Origin: Cristatella mucedo
Lineage: Eukaryota; Bryozoa; Phylactolaemata; Cristatellidae
DNA length: 59,694 nt
NCBI GenBank assembly: GCA_009760855.2
Contig: WPIO01000396.1
Coordinates: forward strand, 1 to 59,694
Direction of reading: 5' to 3'
The notes under the pieces were generated by a model. It saw only the letters and a program-made list of their open reading frames with translations, made no database searches and had not been told where the DNA came from. The stretch's first letter is position 1; each line of letters starts with the position of its first letter. Positions 28,199 to 40,339 of this stretch are shown here, in pieces. Both the position numbers and the translations under genes were made by a program.

Positions 28199-28509
28199 GT
28201 GGCCACTCGCCGAAGTCGGATCGCGTTTCTCTGGCCTGGCGCGCGATTCGGCCGCACCTCCGGGCCGGCGGCGTCTCTCGGGCGGCGCCGCCGCTGCAGC
28301 CCCCCCCCCGCCCCGCTGCCGCTCAGCGAGCACCGCGGCGCGCCGGCCGCGCCGGTCCAGCGTGCTACTGGCATATCCATCCATCGCGCGTAGCGGTCGT
28401 CTCGTCCGCAGCGACGATCCGTCGTTCGCCGCTGAGCCCGAGACCGAAAGTCGGGCCCGAGTGACCGCACCGGAAGTCCTGGCGGCAGCCGAATCGGCGA
28501 CGCGCAGAG

Positions 28510-28580
28510 AACGGCTAAATTAGTGCCAACGTCTCGGGGCCTAATGAGTTTTGCTCGAGAGTAATTAGACCGCATTAGCG
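28510..28580. promoter_or_regulatory. Cluster of homeodomain-type TAAT sites 3' of gbx
   Basis: Within 70 bp of otherwise CpG-rich DNA are TAAATTAG (28516), CTAATGAG (28541), GTAATTAG (28561) and GCATTAGC (28572). The spacing and the sharp AT enrichment suggest an enhancer core, which is inference only. Confidence 0.35.
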
Positions 28581-28589
28581 CTGCCGGCA

Positions 28590-29340
28590 CCGCGCCCGAG
28601 CACGGTGCGCGCCGGCGATCTCCGGCTAGCCCCGCTCACGAGCGCTCACTCGCCCGCTGCCGAGCCCACGAGAGCGCATGCGCGCCCGAGCGGCGTCAGC
28701 TAGCGACGACGGTCTCGCTGGGGATCGCGAGGAAGACGTCTGCGTATCGAATGAACTTGCCGAGTAGTTGAGCACAGCCGTCGTGAATACTCGTCTCTTT
28801 TACACCGCGTGCGTGCACGAAGGGTAGGTAGCTGGACCACTGTGCGACCGAGCGTTGGCCGTTCGCCGTCGCGAGGTTCGCGGAGGTCGGAGGCGGCCGG
28901 CTCGCGGAAGCGAAGACTACAGAGGCGTCCATGATGCAGCATTGCTCTATGCTTCGAGGTCCGCCAAGATGGAGTTTGCCGAGATCTTCTTTTCTTATAG
29001 GTCCGGAAATGCCGCCTCCTTGATGTCTGCCGAAGGTGCACAGATTCACCATCTCCCCGGAAGTAGCTCTATAACGGCATCGAGCAAATTTCATTTTCTA
29101 TCGTAGAGAATTTCTTTTACGATAACTGATGCCTCAGAAATATAGTAAATGGCTTTTCATTCCTGCAGACATTTCTTTCGTGACCAGGGCAGCGAAAAAT
29201 TGTAAAATTCATTTATTTCTCAGACCTTTGCTTGAACGACTACGACAAAAAATGAAATGTTGAGTAGGCAAAACTCATAGTATTTGAATAATATATCTTT
29301 CCACATGTAATCGCACTAGTAAATCATACTGCACTCACAA
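28590..29340. other. Intergenic stretch, no recognised content
   Basis: CpG-rich up to about 28900, then AT-rich. Open frames of 113-132 codons on the minus strand at 28696-29094 show no domain and no splice context, so I do not call a gene. Confidence 0.4.
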
Positions 29341-29344
29341 TCAT

Positions 29345-29478
29345 TGAAATAGTCAGCCGAGGATTAAGCTGCTGGTACTTCGCAGGTCGTGGGTTCGAGC
29401 CTCGTAGCAGATCATCCTTTATTGCCAGCTGCTGCAAGTGGAAGTCGCTTGTACCGCTAGGTAAACAAATAAGGCTCC
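29345..29478 (+). mobile_element. SINE1-like copy, diverged
   Basis: TTCGCAGGTCGTGGGTTCGAGCC (box B), GATCATCCTTTATTGCCAGC and GCTGCAAGTGGAAG match the SINE1 body. The 3' AAAGAGGCTG segment is replaced by AAATAAGGCTCC. Confidence 0.6.
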
Positions 29479-29617
29479 TGAAAAAGCTTACTTCCCATCG
29501 CAGCTGTCACATATTGTCGAACGGTCTAGTATTTAATATTGTGTCCTTGATTTTTGATAACTATACTGACTTTGTTGGAGCATCGAACTAATCAGTTGAT
29601 CTCAGTGTTGAGAATTA

Positions 29618-31460
29618 ATAACAATAATAATATTAATGCACTTGATAAAGCGCCCTCAGAGAACTCAATCTCTCTCTACGCGTTTCACATTTGCTGCAAA
29701 GGGAAACGCGATTGAATGGTGAGTAATATCATGATTGATAATCAACATAAATAATATGGTTAGGGGTGACATGCACAGGGTCAGCATGCAAGTGTGGTTA
29801 GTGGCAGCATGCAGTGTCAGCGTGCATAAGCACGGGAAGGAGGAATCACAGGGACCCACTAAATACTGTCCTAAATAGGTGTGATTTTAAGTTCTTTTTT
29901 AATGTGGTCAGGTCAGGGGACGCTTTAACGCAAGTCGGGAATGAGTTTCAGGATTTAGGAGAATACGAACTAAATGCACTGGCTTCAAATGATTTAAGGT
30001 TTGTACGAGGTAATGGTAAACTGCTGGATTTTAAAACGCTGGTATTACCATGCTTGGACTGGTGGCGGCGTAGATCTGAGAGATAGGCTGGAACCAAAGA
30101 ATGACGTGACCTAAAAGTGAGCGACAAAACCTTGAAATCGATCCGTTGCGTGACTGGTAGCCAATGCACGTCGGCAAGAAGTGGTGTGATGCGGCAACGG
30201 TGACGCTCACGACAGGCGAGCCTAGCTACGGAGTTTTGCACCAGAAATCGCCTGATTACACATGCCGGTAGGCCAGTAAGCAGTGAGTTACAGAAGTCAA
30301 GACGGAATGTCAGAAATGAACGAACCAACTTAGACGTGGAATCCTTATCTAAACAAGCCCAAACTTTAGCAATGTTATGTAGCTGAAAGTAGGCAGACTT
30401 GATTGCGGAGTCGACGTGGTTGTCTAACGAGGGGTCACTTTGGAACATGACACCTAGATTTCAAGCTAATTCAACAAGAGATACTATGGAGAGCCCATTG
30501 TGAGCGTAAGCCTTTCCAATTTCTAAATCACACTTGGTTTGCCCATGTCTAATAAGTTAGTTTTATCATCGTTTAGTTTAAGAAAATTTGCTGCCATCCA
30601 TGTGCGGATGTCATCAATGCATGCAGCAAACGAGTTAAAAGAGTTCAAGGTGCTCGAAGGATGTGAGGGATCAAAGCAAAGGTACAACTGAGTGCATCCG
30701 CATAGAAGTGAAAGCCTAGATTGTACTTGACAATCACATAAGCAAGAGGGAGAGTATAAACCGTGAGGTACCCCATATTTCAGAGGTACCTCGGATGATC
30801 TTTGTCCATTCACGTCAAGACTCTGGAGTCTCCCACTGAGATAGGACCTGAACCACTGCAGAGCAGTGCCAGTGATGCCCAGGCGAGATGAGAGGCGCTC
30901 TAGAAGAACTTTGTGATCGATGGTATCAAAAGCTGCCGAAAGATCAAGCAAAACAAGCAGAGACACTCTACCCATGTCTGCATTCCTAAGTAGGTCGTTG
31001 TATACCCTAAGAAATGCTGACTCTGTGGAGTGATTAGCTCTAAAGCGGGACTGGAACTCACTAGCTAGGTTTGAAGTTTCGATATATGAGTTCAGCTGGT
31101 CTGCTACGACCCGTTGCAGTGTCTGGTACCAATGGTAGAAGGGAGACTGGGCGGTAGTTGCTCAAGTTCTCTTGGTCTATTGTCGCTTTCTTGAGAAGCG
31201 GCCTGACTACAGCTTTTTTGAAAGGTTCTGGAACATGACCAGAGGGTAATGACATATTAATGATATTAGCCATGTATGGCAGCAGCAGATCAATGCAACG
31301 TAGGAGCAGGACAGTGGGAATAGGGTCCAGAGAACTTGTTGTCTTCTTTGATTGAGATACGAAATTCAGGACTAGATCACTAGTGACCTGCTTAAATGTT
31401 GAGAAATGTGACAAATGCGTTTTTGGTTTCTTTTTACATAAATCACAGATGTCGTGACAC
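29618..31460 (-). mobile_element. LINE-B copy, long, with reverse transcriptase remnant
   Basis: From an AAT-type tail at 29618 through the 3' UTR, the C-terminal ORF (YLSDLRRHQSKHGNTSVLKS and upstream RLDFCNSLLTGLPACVIRRF) to RT motifs ([33 protein letters not shown]). It has frameshifts, and a deletion after GVPH removes the segment before the catalytic box; the YADD motif reads YADA. It resembles the L2/CR1 superfamily. Not functional. Confidence 0.9.
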
Positions 31461-32185
31461 AATTCGGAAGTGGGTTCCAGGCTTTGAAAGCGTACGAACT
31501 AAAGGCGAAATCTCCAAAGGTTGTAATTTTCGTTCGAGGCATCGTTAAACGACTACGATTACGAAAAGTGGGCGGTACGATGCTTAGCCTGGTGCGGGTG
31601 GAGCAGATCTAATAGGTTGGTCGGAGCCAAAATGTGAAGGGACCTAAAAGTGATTGACAAAATCTTAAAGACGATGCATTGCTTGACTGGTAGCCAGTGC
31701 AGGTCAGAGAAAAGTGGTGTGATGTGGCTACTGCGACGCTCACTGCAGACAAACCTTGCTGCAGAGATTTGCACCAACTGTAAGTTACAGAAGTCAATAC
31801 GGGATGTCATAAATGCATGAATCTATTTAGGTTAAGTATTCCTGCCTAAACAGGTACAAATTTTAACAACTTTATGTGGCTGAAATGAGGCAGACTTGGC
31901 CGCGTAGCCAATGTGGTCTAATTGTCTAATGGAAGGTCACTTAGAACATGACACCTGGATTTCGTGCAAATTCAGTAGGAGATATGCTGAGCAGAGCTGA
32001 TTTTTAGCGTTAGAATATACAATTTTTGAATCACACTTGATTTACCCATAATTATTAAGTCGGTTATATCATCATTAAGTTTATAAAAGTTTGCTGCCAT
32101 CGGTGTGCGAATGTCTTCAATACATGCAGCAACGCAGTTGAGAGAATTAGGAGTGCTTGGGGCTGGGGGGATCAAAGCAAACGTA
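31461..32185 (-). mobile_element. LINE-B copy, second, lacking its 3' end
   Basis: Complement of GTGGGTTCCAGGCTTTGAAA (the WNSLP region), then MTSRIDFCNLQLVQISAARF, ITPLFSDLHWLPVKQC, and the AACIEDIRTPMAANFYKLND region. It starts inside the ORF rather than at a tail, so it abuts the 5' end of the copy at 29618-31460. Confidence 0.85.
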
Positions 32186-32805
32186 CAGCTAGTCTGTCGT
32201 GAGCGTCGCAGTTGCTACATTACACCACTTCTCACCGACCTGCCCTGGCTTCCAGTCAAGCAACGGATTGACTTCAAGGTTTTGTCGCTCACTTTTAGGT
32301 CACTTCATTCTTTGGCTCCAGCCTATCTCTTAGATATACTCCCCCATCAGGCCAAGCATCGTACCACCCGCTTTTCGGAATCCAACAGTCTACAAATACC
32401 TCGTGCAAATCTTAAGTCCTTTGGAGACCGTGCATTTAGTTCGTATGCTCCCAAAGCCTGGAACTCCCTCCCGACCTGCGTCAGAACATCCACTGACCTG
32501 GCCACATTTAAAAGGAACTTAAAAACACACCTATTTAGGACAGCATTTAGTGGGTCCCTGTGAATCGTCCTTCACGTGCTTATGCGTGCTGACACTGTGC
32601 ATGCTGCCACTGACCACATTTGCATGCTGACCCTGTGCATGTCACCCCTAACCATGTTATTCATTTTGTTTGTTTTTCAAGCATGATTTTACTTACCATT
32701 CAATTGCATTTCACTTTGCAGCGAATTTAAAGCGCCTAGAGAGAGAGAGAGAGAGAGATTTGCCTGAGTTTGCTTTATCAAGTGCATTATTATTATTAAT
32801 ATTAT
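32186..32805 (+). mobile_element. LINE-B copy, best-preserved C-terminus and tail
   Basis: An open frame encodes VCRERRSCYITPLLTDLPWL, FRSLHSLAPAYLLDILPHQA, FSSYAPKAWNSLPTCVRTST and LKTHLFRTAFSGSL with a stop. The complete 3' UTR follows, then the stem-loop region expanded by a GA microsatellite, and (ATT)n. It lies head to head with the minus-strand fragment ending at 32185. Confidence 0.9.
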
Positions 32806-32872
32806 TGCTATTACAACTGAACGTCATCTGCTTAAGATTTAAAGCCTAGATCGTCCCTGGCTTTCACATCGG

Positions 32873-33927
<1,055 letters not shown>

Positions 33928-33954
33928 GCAGAAACTTTAAAAAGAACCGGATAT

Positions 33955-34350
33955 AGAATGGGCACAAAGCCCAATCATACACGGTAATTCAGTGATTCCT
34001 TGTCATTTTATCTATCCGTTCCCATCAAAGCTCTGTAATCTCCTACTGAGATAAAACCTGTACCGTTGCAGTGTTGGCCAGGTGAAATGAGAGGCGCTTG
34101 AGAAGGACTCGATAGCATTAAACGCTGCCAACATCGAGCAAAACAAGTAGAGATACTCTACTTTAGTCTGCATTCCTAAGAAGGTTGTTATAAACCAGAA
34201 ACAAACCTGATTCGGTGGAGTAATTAGCTCTAAATTCCGACTGAAGTTTAATAGCCAGGTTTGAATTGTCAACGTACGAGTTCATTTGGTCTGCCACAAC
34301 TCGTTCCATCTCTGAGAACGACTTCGAGGAAGTACTCCATAGAAGCGTCT
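33955..34350 (-). mobile_element. LINE-B fragment, RT N-terminal part
   Basis: Complement encodes FSEMERVVADQMNSYVDNSN, FRANYSTESGLFLVYNNLLR and, in another frame, YLSRRLQSFDGNG. This corresponds to the LSKILERVVADQLNSYI region and the region before GVPQ. Frameshifted and truncated at both ends. Confidence 0.82.
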
Positions 34351-34467
34351 GCAATTATCTTCACATGCACAAGGCATATTCATACGTGCCTTCCTGGTAT
34401 AGCCACAATAACGGCTAATCAACGTATTGTCATGACCTCACTGGACGCTTTTATGTTCGATGCGTTC

Positions 34468-34545
34468 GAATAGTAATAATAATAAACTTGATAAAGTGCC
34501 CTCAGAGAACTAAATCTCTTTCTATGTGCTTTAATAAGAGGTCGC
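34468..34545 (-). mobile_element. LINE-B tail fragment
   Basis: ATAATAATAAACTTGATAAAGTGCCC then TCAGAGAACTAAATCTCTTT: a terminal stub of about 75 bp. Confidence 0.75.
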
Positions 34546-35510
34546 CGCCGGTTTTTCAAACTGGTCGCGCATGTTTCTGGTTCTCCAATCCAGTTTGTAC
34601 CACGCTTTCCTATCTTTTTTAATAGCAGGGACCGCCAAGAGCACAATCACAGCTGGGACAAGACGATTCCGAGTCCCGGATGATGTGCAGCAAGATTTCA
34701 ACTGTTAGCCACTGGCGGCGGACCAGGAGAGGCGTGCATTCCGCCACTGCCCGTCGAATTAGGCCTTGAGAAAAAAATCTGCCGCAGAACGAGAAAATGA
34801 GTTGGAAGCATTCGAGACTTCTTACCTAAGCTGTCCGAGACACATGGATGACGCAGGTGTCCCTGTGGAGTTTCAAATTAAGAATACCATTAAGTGCCAG
34901 GAATTCTACCAGAAGCACACTGGTATCGAAAACACTACCTGGACTAGCTTCGTCGTGATGGTTCGGGCTCGCTAGGTCATCACGAGGCGTAGAGATATGT
35001 TGATTTGTTGATACTCTTGAAATAACTGCTGTTCAGGGGGCTATAGAATGTCTTTCTAACTTCATAGCCTTGATGCTCACTTTGAAAAATTTTGCCATAG
35101 AATCTGGGGCTTACCTAAAGTAGTAAGGCGAATAGTTTTACCATGATTTTTTTTAATTTTATTGTATCTACGAATATCCCTATAATAACAACATGACCGG
35201 ATGCTGCAGTTGATGGCCTAATCAATTAAATTGACTTATAGTGTAGTTTTTTAAATGTCATAATATGACTGAATGCGAACATAAGACGCAAATTTAACCT
35301 TTTTATTATTACACGCGTGAAAATTAGAATATATTGTAGTCATGTTAAAAGAAACAAAGTTTTTAAATAATAGAGGCTATTTTGTATGTGTTTGGTAGCT
35401 AAGAAATTTGGAGAATAAAATACTTTCAGTGAGCAAAGGTTATTTCATTGCATAGAACAGTTTTAAAAGCAAGCATATTGTATAGACCTAAATCTTTTCA
35501 TTAGGTAGTA
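34546..35510. other. AT-rich intergenic stretch; short unplaced open frame
   Basis: An open frame at 34766-34975 reads MRKKSAAERENELEAFETSY and continues with CPRHMDDAGVPVEFQIKN. I do not recognise it and see no splice partners. The rest (35000-35510) is AT-rich with no recognised content. Confidence 0.35.
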
Positions 35511-35514
35511 CCCT

Positions 35515-36771
35515 GGATCGCTGCTTGCTGGTCAAATGGCCTGTGCACTCCGGCGCTTACAGCTGGCGCAAAACTATGTAGCCAGGCTTGTCTGTCATGA
35601 GCTTTGCAGTTGCCACATCTCACCGTTCCTCACCGACCTGCACAGGATCCAAGTCAAACAACGCATTGACTTCAAGGTTTTGCAAATCAGTTTTAGATTT
35701 TATCATTCTTTGGCTCCAGCCTACCTATCAGATGTACTCCCCCATAAGGCTAAGCATCATGCCGCACGATTTTAGGAATCTAACTTTTTTACCTATTCTT
35801 CGCCCAAATCTCAAATCCTTTGGAGACCGTGCCTTTAGTTCGTATGCTCAAAAGCCTGGAACTCACTTCCGACTTTCGTCAAGCCATCTCTTGACTTGAC
35901 CACATTTAAAAAGAAACTAAAACCACATATATAATAATAATAATAATAATAATGCATTTGATAAAGCGCCCTCAGAGAACTCAATCTATTTCTAGGCGCT
36001 TTACATTTGCTGCAAAGGGAAACGCAATTGAATGGTGAGTAATATCATGCTTGATAAACAACATGAATAACATGGTTAGGGGTGACATGCACAGGGTCAG
36101 TATGCAAATGTGGTTAGTGGCGGCATGCACAGTGTCAGCAAGCATAAGCACATGAAGGACGAATCACAGGGACCCACTAAATGCTGTCCTAAATAGGTGT
36201 GCTTTTAAGTTCTTTTTAAATGTGGTCAAGTCAGGGGACGTTCTGGCTCAAGCCGGGAGTGAGTTCCAGGCTTTGGGAGCATACGAGGTAAATGCATGCT
36301 CTCCAAAAGATTTGAGGTTTGTACGACGTATTGGTAAACTGTTGGATTCCGAAAAGCGGGTGGTACGATGCTTGGCCTGATGGGGGAGTATATCTAAGAG
36401 ATAGGCTGGAGCCAAAGAATGAAGTGACCTAAAAGTGAGCGACAAAACCTCGAAGTCAATCCTTTGCTTGATTGGTAGCCAGTGCAGGTAGGCGAGAAGT
36501 CTATTTAGGAGAGCATTTAGTGGGTCCCTGTGATTCTTCCTGTATGTGCTTATACGTGCTCACACTATGCATGCTGCCAATAAACGTACGTGCACGCTGA
36601 ACCTGCGCATGTCACCCCTAACCATGGTATTCTAGTTGTTTATTGAGCATGCTACCACTAACCATCCAATCGTGCTTTTTATTCAGAAAATTCAGAATAC
36701 GAAGAAAGAGATATGAGTTCTCTGTGGCTGCTGTATCAACAGTCACTATTATTATTATAATTGTTATTATT
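35515..36771 (+). mobile_element. LINE-B copy interrupted by another LINE-B copy
   Basis: 35515-35930 encodes ARLVCHELCSCHISPFLTDL through the KPGTHF region and stops inside AAACTAAAACCACATAT. The continuation, CTATTTAGGAGAGCATTTAG plus the 3' UTR and (ATT)n tail, resumes at 36501-36771. The interval 35931-36500 is a minus-strand LINE-B. Confidence 0.85.
35931..36500 (-). mobile_element. LINE-B copy nested in another LINE-B
   Basis: Begins at its (AAT)n tail, then ATGCATTTGATAAAGCGCCC, the full 3' UTR and the C-terminal ORF complement (MSLTFRSLHSLAPAYLLDIL, TSYAPKAWNSLPA), ending at GCAGGTAGGCGAGAAG. Clean 5' truncation. Confidence 0.87.
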
Positions 36772-36779
36772 GATAAGTG

Positions 36780-37210
36780 CTTGCAGGTAAATGCTTGATG
36801 TAAGCTCACATAAATTCATTACAGTGTTTTGAGAGTAATGTAATCACAACCTATCCATAATAACCGCTGTTTCCTACGGATATAATAGCTAAAACAATTA
36901 ATCATATTTTATCTACTCGTCACTGGCGTCCAGCCACTTTTTGGTTCATAATTACAAAGGCAATTACAAAATTTCCGGATTTCCGAAAGTTTCCGAAAAC
37001 TATCCGCCATAAGCCCGAACTCTAAAACCAAATTTGCTTTGAAAGGGGATCATCCCACAACTTCAGAGTTGCCAATCCATATCAAACTCATTGAGCAATC
37101 AAGAGAAGCCATCTATATTAAAGATATTAAAGAAATATATTTTATATTAAAGAACTTATCCCCGTTATCGCTGTTCTAGGCAGTTTGGCGTTCTCAATAG
37201 CGAGCATTTT
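36780..37210. other. AT-rich intergenic stretch, no recognised content
   Basis: No family-like frame, tandem repeat or transposon terminus seen. Confidence 0.45.
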
Positions 37211-37211
37211 C

Positions 37212-37372
37212 TAGGTGCTAAGGTGCTCGCTAATCTCGACCGAGGTTGTGCATTAATATCCTGCAGTAGCAGCCCTTTTTATTGCCGGCTTTGAGCCGTC
37301 ACGATTACCGTTTAAGCTCTTCTGCCGTAATACAAGTGAGGCTGTTAAGTCTGCTAATATTACCCCCTCATT
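37212..37372 (+). mobile_element. SINE1 copy, diverged
   Basis: GCTAAGGTGCTCGCTAATCTCGACCGAGG head, CTGCAGTAGCAGCCC, TTTTTATTGCCGGC body, AAGCTCTTCTGCCGTAATAC, AAGTGAGGCTGTTAAGTCTG end. Confidence 0.68.
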
Positions 37373-37619
37373 AGTGATAAATACAATGAATAGCGACAAT
37401 ACAAGTGATGCATTTTAAATCTCGTAGCCATATCATAGGCAATGCGGACGTAGCAAAGTGGTTAAGAAAAGACGGTTGTTTAGCTTTTTTAAATTCCGTA
37501 TTGTCGGATGTTTTGTCGAAGTCAGCAGTTAGGTCCAGGCAATTAGAGAAAATTAACGAAGAGCATGGCGAATAAAAGATTTGAGATTGTTTAAAAGTCC
37601 CACTTGATGGACGGGAGTT

Positions 37620-38400
37620 AAAGGAACAGGTACTGCTATGCTGGAGCCAAAGAATGATGGGATCTAAAAATGATTGACAAAGGCTTTAAGTCAACTCGTT
37701 ACTTGACTGGGAGCCAGTGAAGGTCGGCGAGAAGCGATGCAATGTGGCAACTGCGACGCTCGCTCATGATAGACAAACCTAGTTGCAGAGTTTTGCACCA
37801 GAGGTAAGCGTCTGATTGTACATGCCTGTACACCAGCAAGCAGTGAGTTACAGAAGTCAAGACGGGATGTCGCAAATGCATGGACCAATTTAGACGTGGT
37901 ATTCCTAATTATAAAAGCCCAAATTTGAGCAATGTTATGTAGCTGAAAGTAGGCAGACTCGACTGTGATCCCGAGGTCATGGGTTCGAATCCTGCGGGGG
38001 AGGGGGCTGATTCTTTATAGCGGCTGCAAGCGCTGGTAATAGCAGTAAAGGCTCTTCTGTCACCACACAAAAGAGGCTGTTAAATCAGCTAGTATTTATC
38101 TTTTTGTTTGTGGAGCTGGTGTGGTGCTCTATTGAAAGGTCACTGTGAAATATGACACCTATATTTCGTGCAGATTCAACAGATTCAACATGCCAGCAGA
38201 GCCATAGTGTGCGTTAGTTTGTCGAATTTCTTAATCACATTTGATTTGCCAATAGCTAGTATATTGGTTTTATCCTCATTCAACTTAAGAATGTTTGCTG
38301 TCCTCCTTTGGCAGATGTCATCAATTCATGCAGCAAGGGAGTTGAGAGGATTATACGTGCTAAAAGGCTGTGAGAGTTCAAAACAAAGGTACAAATGAGT
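37620..38400 (-). mobile_element. LINE-B copy with SINE1 insertion
   Basis: Complement encodes RLDFCNSLLAGVQACTIRRL and RRSCHIASLLADLHWLPVK. After the SINE at about 37968-38105 the LINE resumes with TGGAGCTGGTGTGGTGCTCT and runs through the AACIDD and FKLN-like region to 38400. The tail end is missing. Confidence 0.8.
37968..38105 (+). mobile_element. SINE1 copy, 5'-truncated, inside LINE-B
   Basis: GAGGTCATGGGTTCGAATCC (box B), CTGATTCTTTATAGCGGCTG, TAAAGGCTCTTCTGTCACCA and AAGAGGCTGTTAAATCAGCT, then TAGTATTTATC. The box A half of the tRNA-like head is absent. Confidence 0.82.
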
Positions 38401-38709
38401 TTCATTTGAAAATAATAGAAGTAAAACTACTTTCGAGTTTAGCGGCTTCAAGCTCGAGAACCCCTTGAGCGCTGAATTACCAACAAAAACACAGCTTCGT
38501 TATAGACATCGAACTCAATATATTGAAGCATTTTAAACCAGCTTTCGAAGTTGTAAATCTTATCGATTGAGATATATTGACCCTACACACGGGTCAAAAT
38601 GCTGCAAAGCTTGGGTGAACTAGTATTTATACACAAGCGGCCATTCCTTTTTTGCCGCTCCAGCTCTATGGCCGCGTGCCTGGTCGACTATTGCTGTAGG
38701 CAGTTTTAA

Positions 38710-38775
38710 CGTGCCTAGAAAGAGATTAAGTTCTCTGAGGTCGCTTTACCAAGTGTGTTATTAGTATTATTAAAA
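38710..38775 (+). mobile_element. LINE-B tail stub
   Basis: GTGCCTAGAAAGAGATTAAG, TTCTCTGAGGTCGCTTTACC and AAGTGTGTTATTAGTATTATT: only the terminal stem-loop and tail remain. Confidence 0.8.
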
Positions 38776-38984
38776 GTCCCCCAAAGATGCCAAACAAGTA
38801 AAATTGATGCCAAGTTAAAAAAAACAGTCGAGCGCACAATTTCATAACACGACAGCCGCAGCATGGGCAGTAGAAGCATTAAACCTAGTAGGATGTGGAC
38901 CCTCCCCGACTAGCGACCACTTCAGCTATTCAGGCTGACAATTTGGCTCACACTTTGGCCGGCGATCTTAAGTATCTAGTGTCT

Positions 38985-39925
38985 AGTGTCTAGAGCTCTC
39001 AGCCCACGCTGAACCTCGTCCCGCAGATGGTCAATCGGGCTCCGATGGTCCACGCTCTGACTCGTCCACTGCAAGCGTGTGAAATAGGGCGGGGGGGGGT
39101 ACCTGTCGAGAAACTGCAGCGAAAACTTTGGCAGTAAGTTTCGGATCGTTGTTCTGTAGATATATAAGATTAGTGCTTAGCAATGGCAATGCACTGGGCA
39201 CAGCAATGTCGTCCAGGTTCGGCAGGTAGCCGTCTTTATACAGTATATTTATACTTTATACTATATTTATTTATACTTTATACTCTGCGAAATGAAGGGC
39301 CACCCAGACCACCTTCTGGGAAGCCTCCCTATGTGGCGTTTCACTGCTGGCGCTCCGGAGCTTCTTCAACGACGGCTTCTACAGCCGTACGCGCGCTCGC
39401 ATGCTCGCTCGCTCTCCTGAGTTTGCCTGCGCACGAATACAATGCAGCCGTCGTCATCAGTACCGCAGCTCACTTGTAAGGGCATCGTTCGGCTTCGTCG
39501 CGCCGCCATCCGGTGCACGAGGCCGTGCTATCGCTGAGCCGGACCCAAAATTCACAGTCAAAGCCGAAAGAAGACACCAGCACATTCTTCCTCCCTCCAG
39601 CTTCAAAAGTATGATCGACGTTTGCATCTGCACACACGGTGTGCGTACGTTCGTCGGTAAAGAATACCCGCATCCAATCTTCGGTAGTCCAGTGCCTACG
39701 TTGCCACGCCCATAGAAGGCGTGCTTCTTTGTGGGCTTTCATCAGTAGAGAAGCTTCCTGTGCAGCTCTTTGCCAACCTTTCAACCTTTCAACCTTGTCC
39801 TTTTTCATTGAGCTTTCTCGCCTCACCATTCGCTCACTGAGGATCTTGCCGGCGGTAAGCTCGAGTGCTTTGGCACGGACTCGAGCAGGGATGGGGGCAA
39901 AGCGGACCTTCAGGCGCTCCATTTT
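38985..39925 (-). pseudogene. Tc1/mariner-type transposase relic
   Basis: The minus-strand frame at 39470-39922 encodes HKEARLLWAWQRRHWTTEDW followed by RVFFTDERT, the first catalytic Asp region of Tc1-like transposases. Further on, YLQNNDPKLTAKVF matches the second motif, with Asn where Asp is expected. Then SQSVDHRSPIDHLRDEVQRG matches the third motif region (NPIEHLWDEL type). Frameshifts and a TATAC-rich insertion (about 39240-39285) break it. No matching terminal inverted repeats were found. Decayed and non-functional. Confidence 0.8.
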
Positions 39926-40146
39926 CAGGAGCCGATTATCCCTCGTAGTAGATCATCCCGTCCATCGTCCCTCGTAGTAGAAGCGCGAGCGAGCCCCGGC
40001 GCAGGCGCAGTTCTTCCTCGTCCTTAGCAGAGACATTCTCCGAATGTTCTATCGAGTGTTTTTCTCGCTTATTCTCGGTTGCTAACCTTCTCAAGATGGT
40101 AAGACAATGGCTGGCCCGCGACAAAATTAGTAAGGCGACCTCCCTT

Positions 40147-40333
40147 CAGCGGTTCTCAACCTGTGGGTCGCGACCCCTTTGGGGGGTCAAACGACCCTTT
40201 CACAGGGGTCGCCGAAGACCATCGGAAAACATGCATTTCCACATTTCGCACACAATAATTTTATGGTCGGGGGTCGCCACAACTGAGGAACTGTATTAAA
40301 GGATCGCGGCATTACGAAGGTTGAGAAGTGCTG
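40147..40333 (+). mobile_element. SPIN-like hAT non-autonomous element
   Basis: The ends are inverted: CAGCGGTTCTCAACCTGTGG at 40147 against ...GAAGGTTGAGAAGTGCTG at 40333. The body GGGTCGCGACCCCTTTGGGG, ACCCTTTCACAGGGGTCGCC, AGACCATCGGAAAACA, AATAATTTTATGGTCGGGGG, GAGGAACTGTATTAAAGG and TCGCGGCATTA matches what I remember of the SPIN consensus, with the middle deleted. At 187 bp it is an internal-deletion derivative. No 8-bp target duplication is evident (CCTCCCTT versus TATTGGAC). Confidence 0.85.
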
Positions 40334-40339
40334 TATTGG

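Noticed and set aside
28696-29094. Minus-strand open frame of 132 codons
   Set aside because: No family motif, no upstream promoter or exon partner; two frames on the same strand are open at once.
34766-34975. Small open frame MRKKSAAERENELEAFETSY...
   Set aside because: Reads like a real protein piece but I cannot place it, and no neighbouring exon or repeat family supports it. Noted in the feature list as unplaced only.
39401-39977. Plus-strand open frames across the Tc1 relic
   Set aside because: They are antisense to the recognisable transposase motifs on the minus strand.
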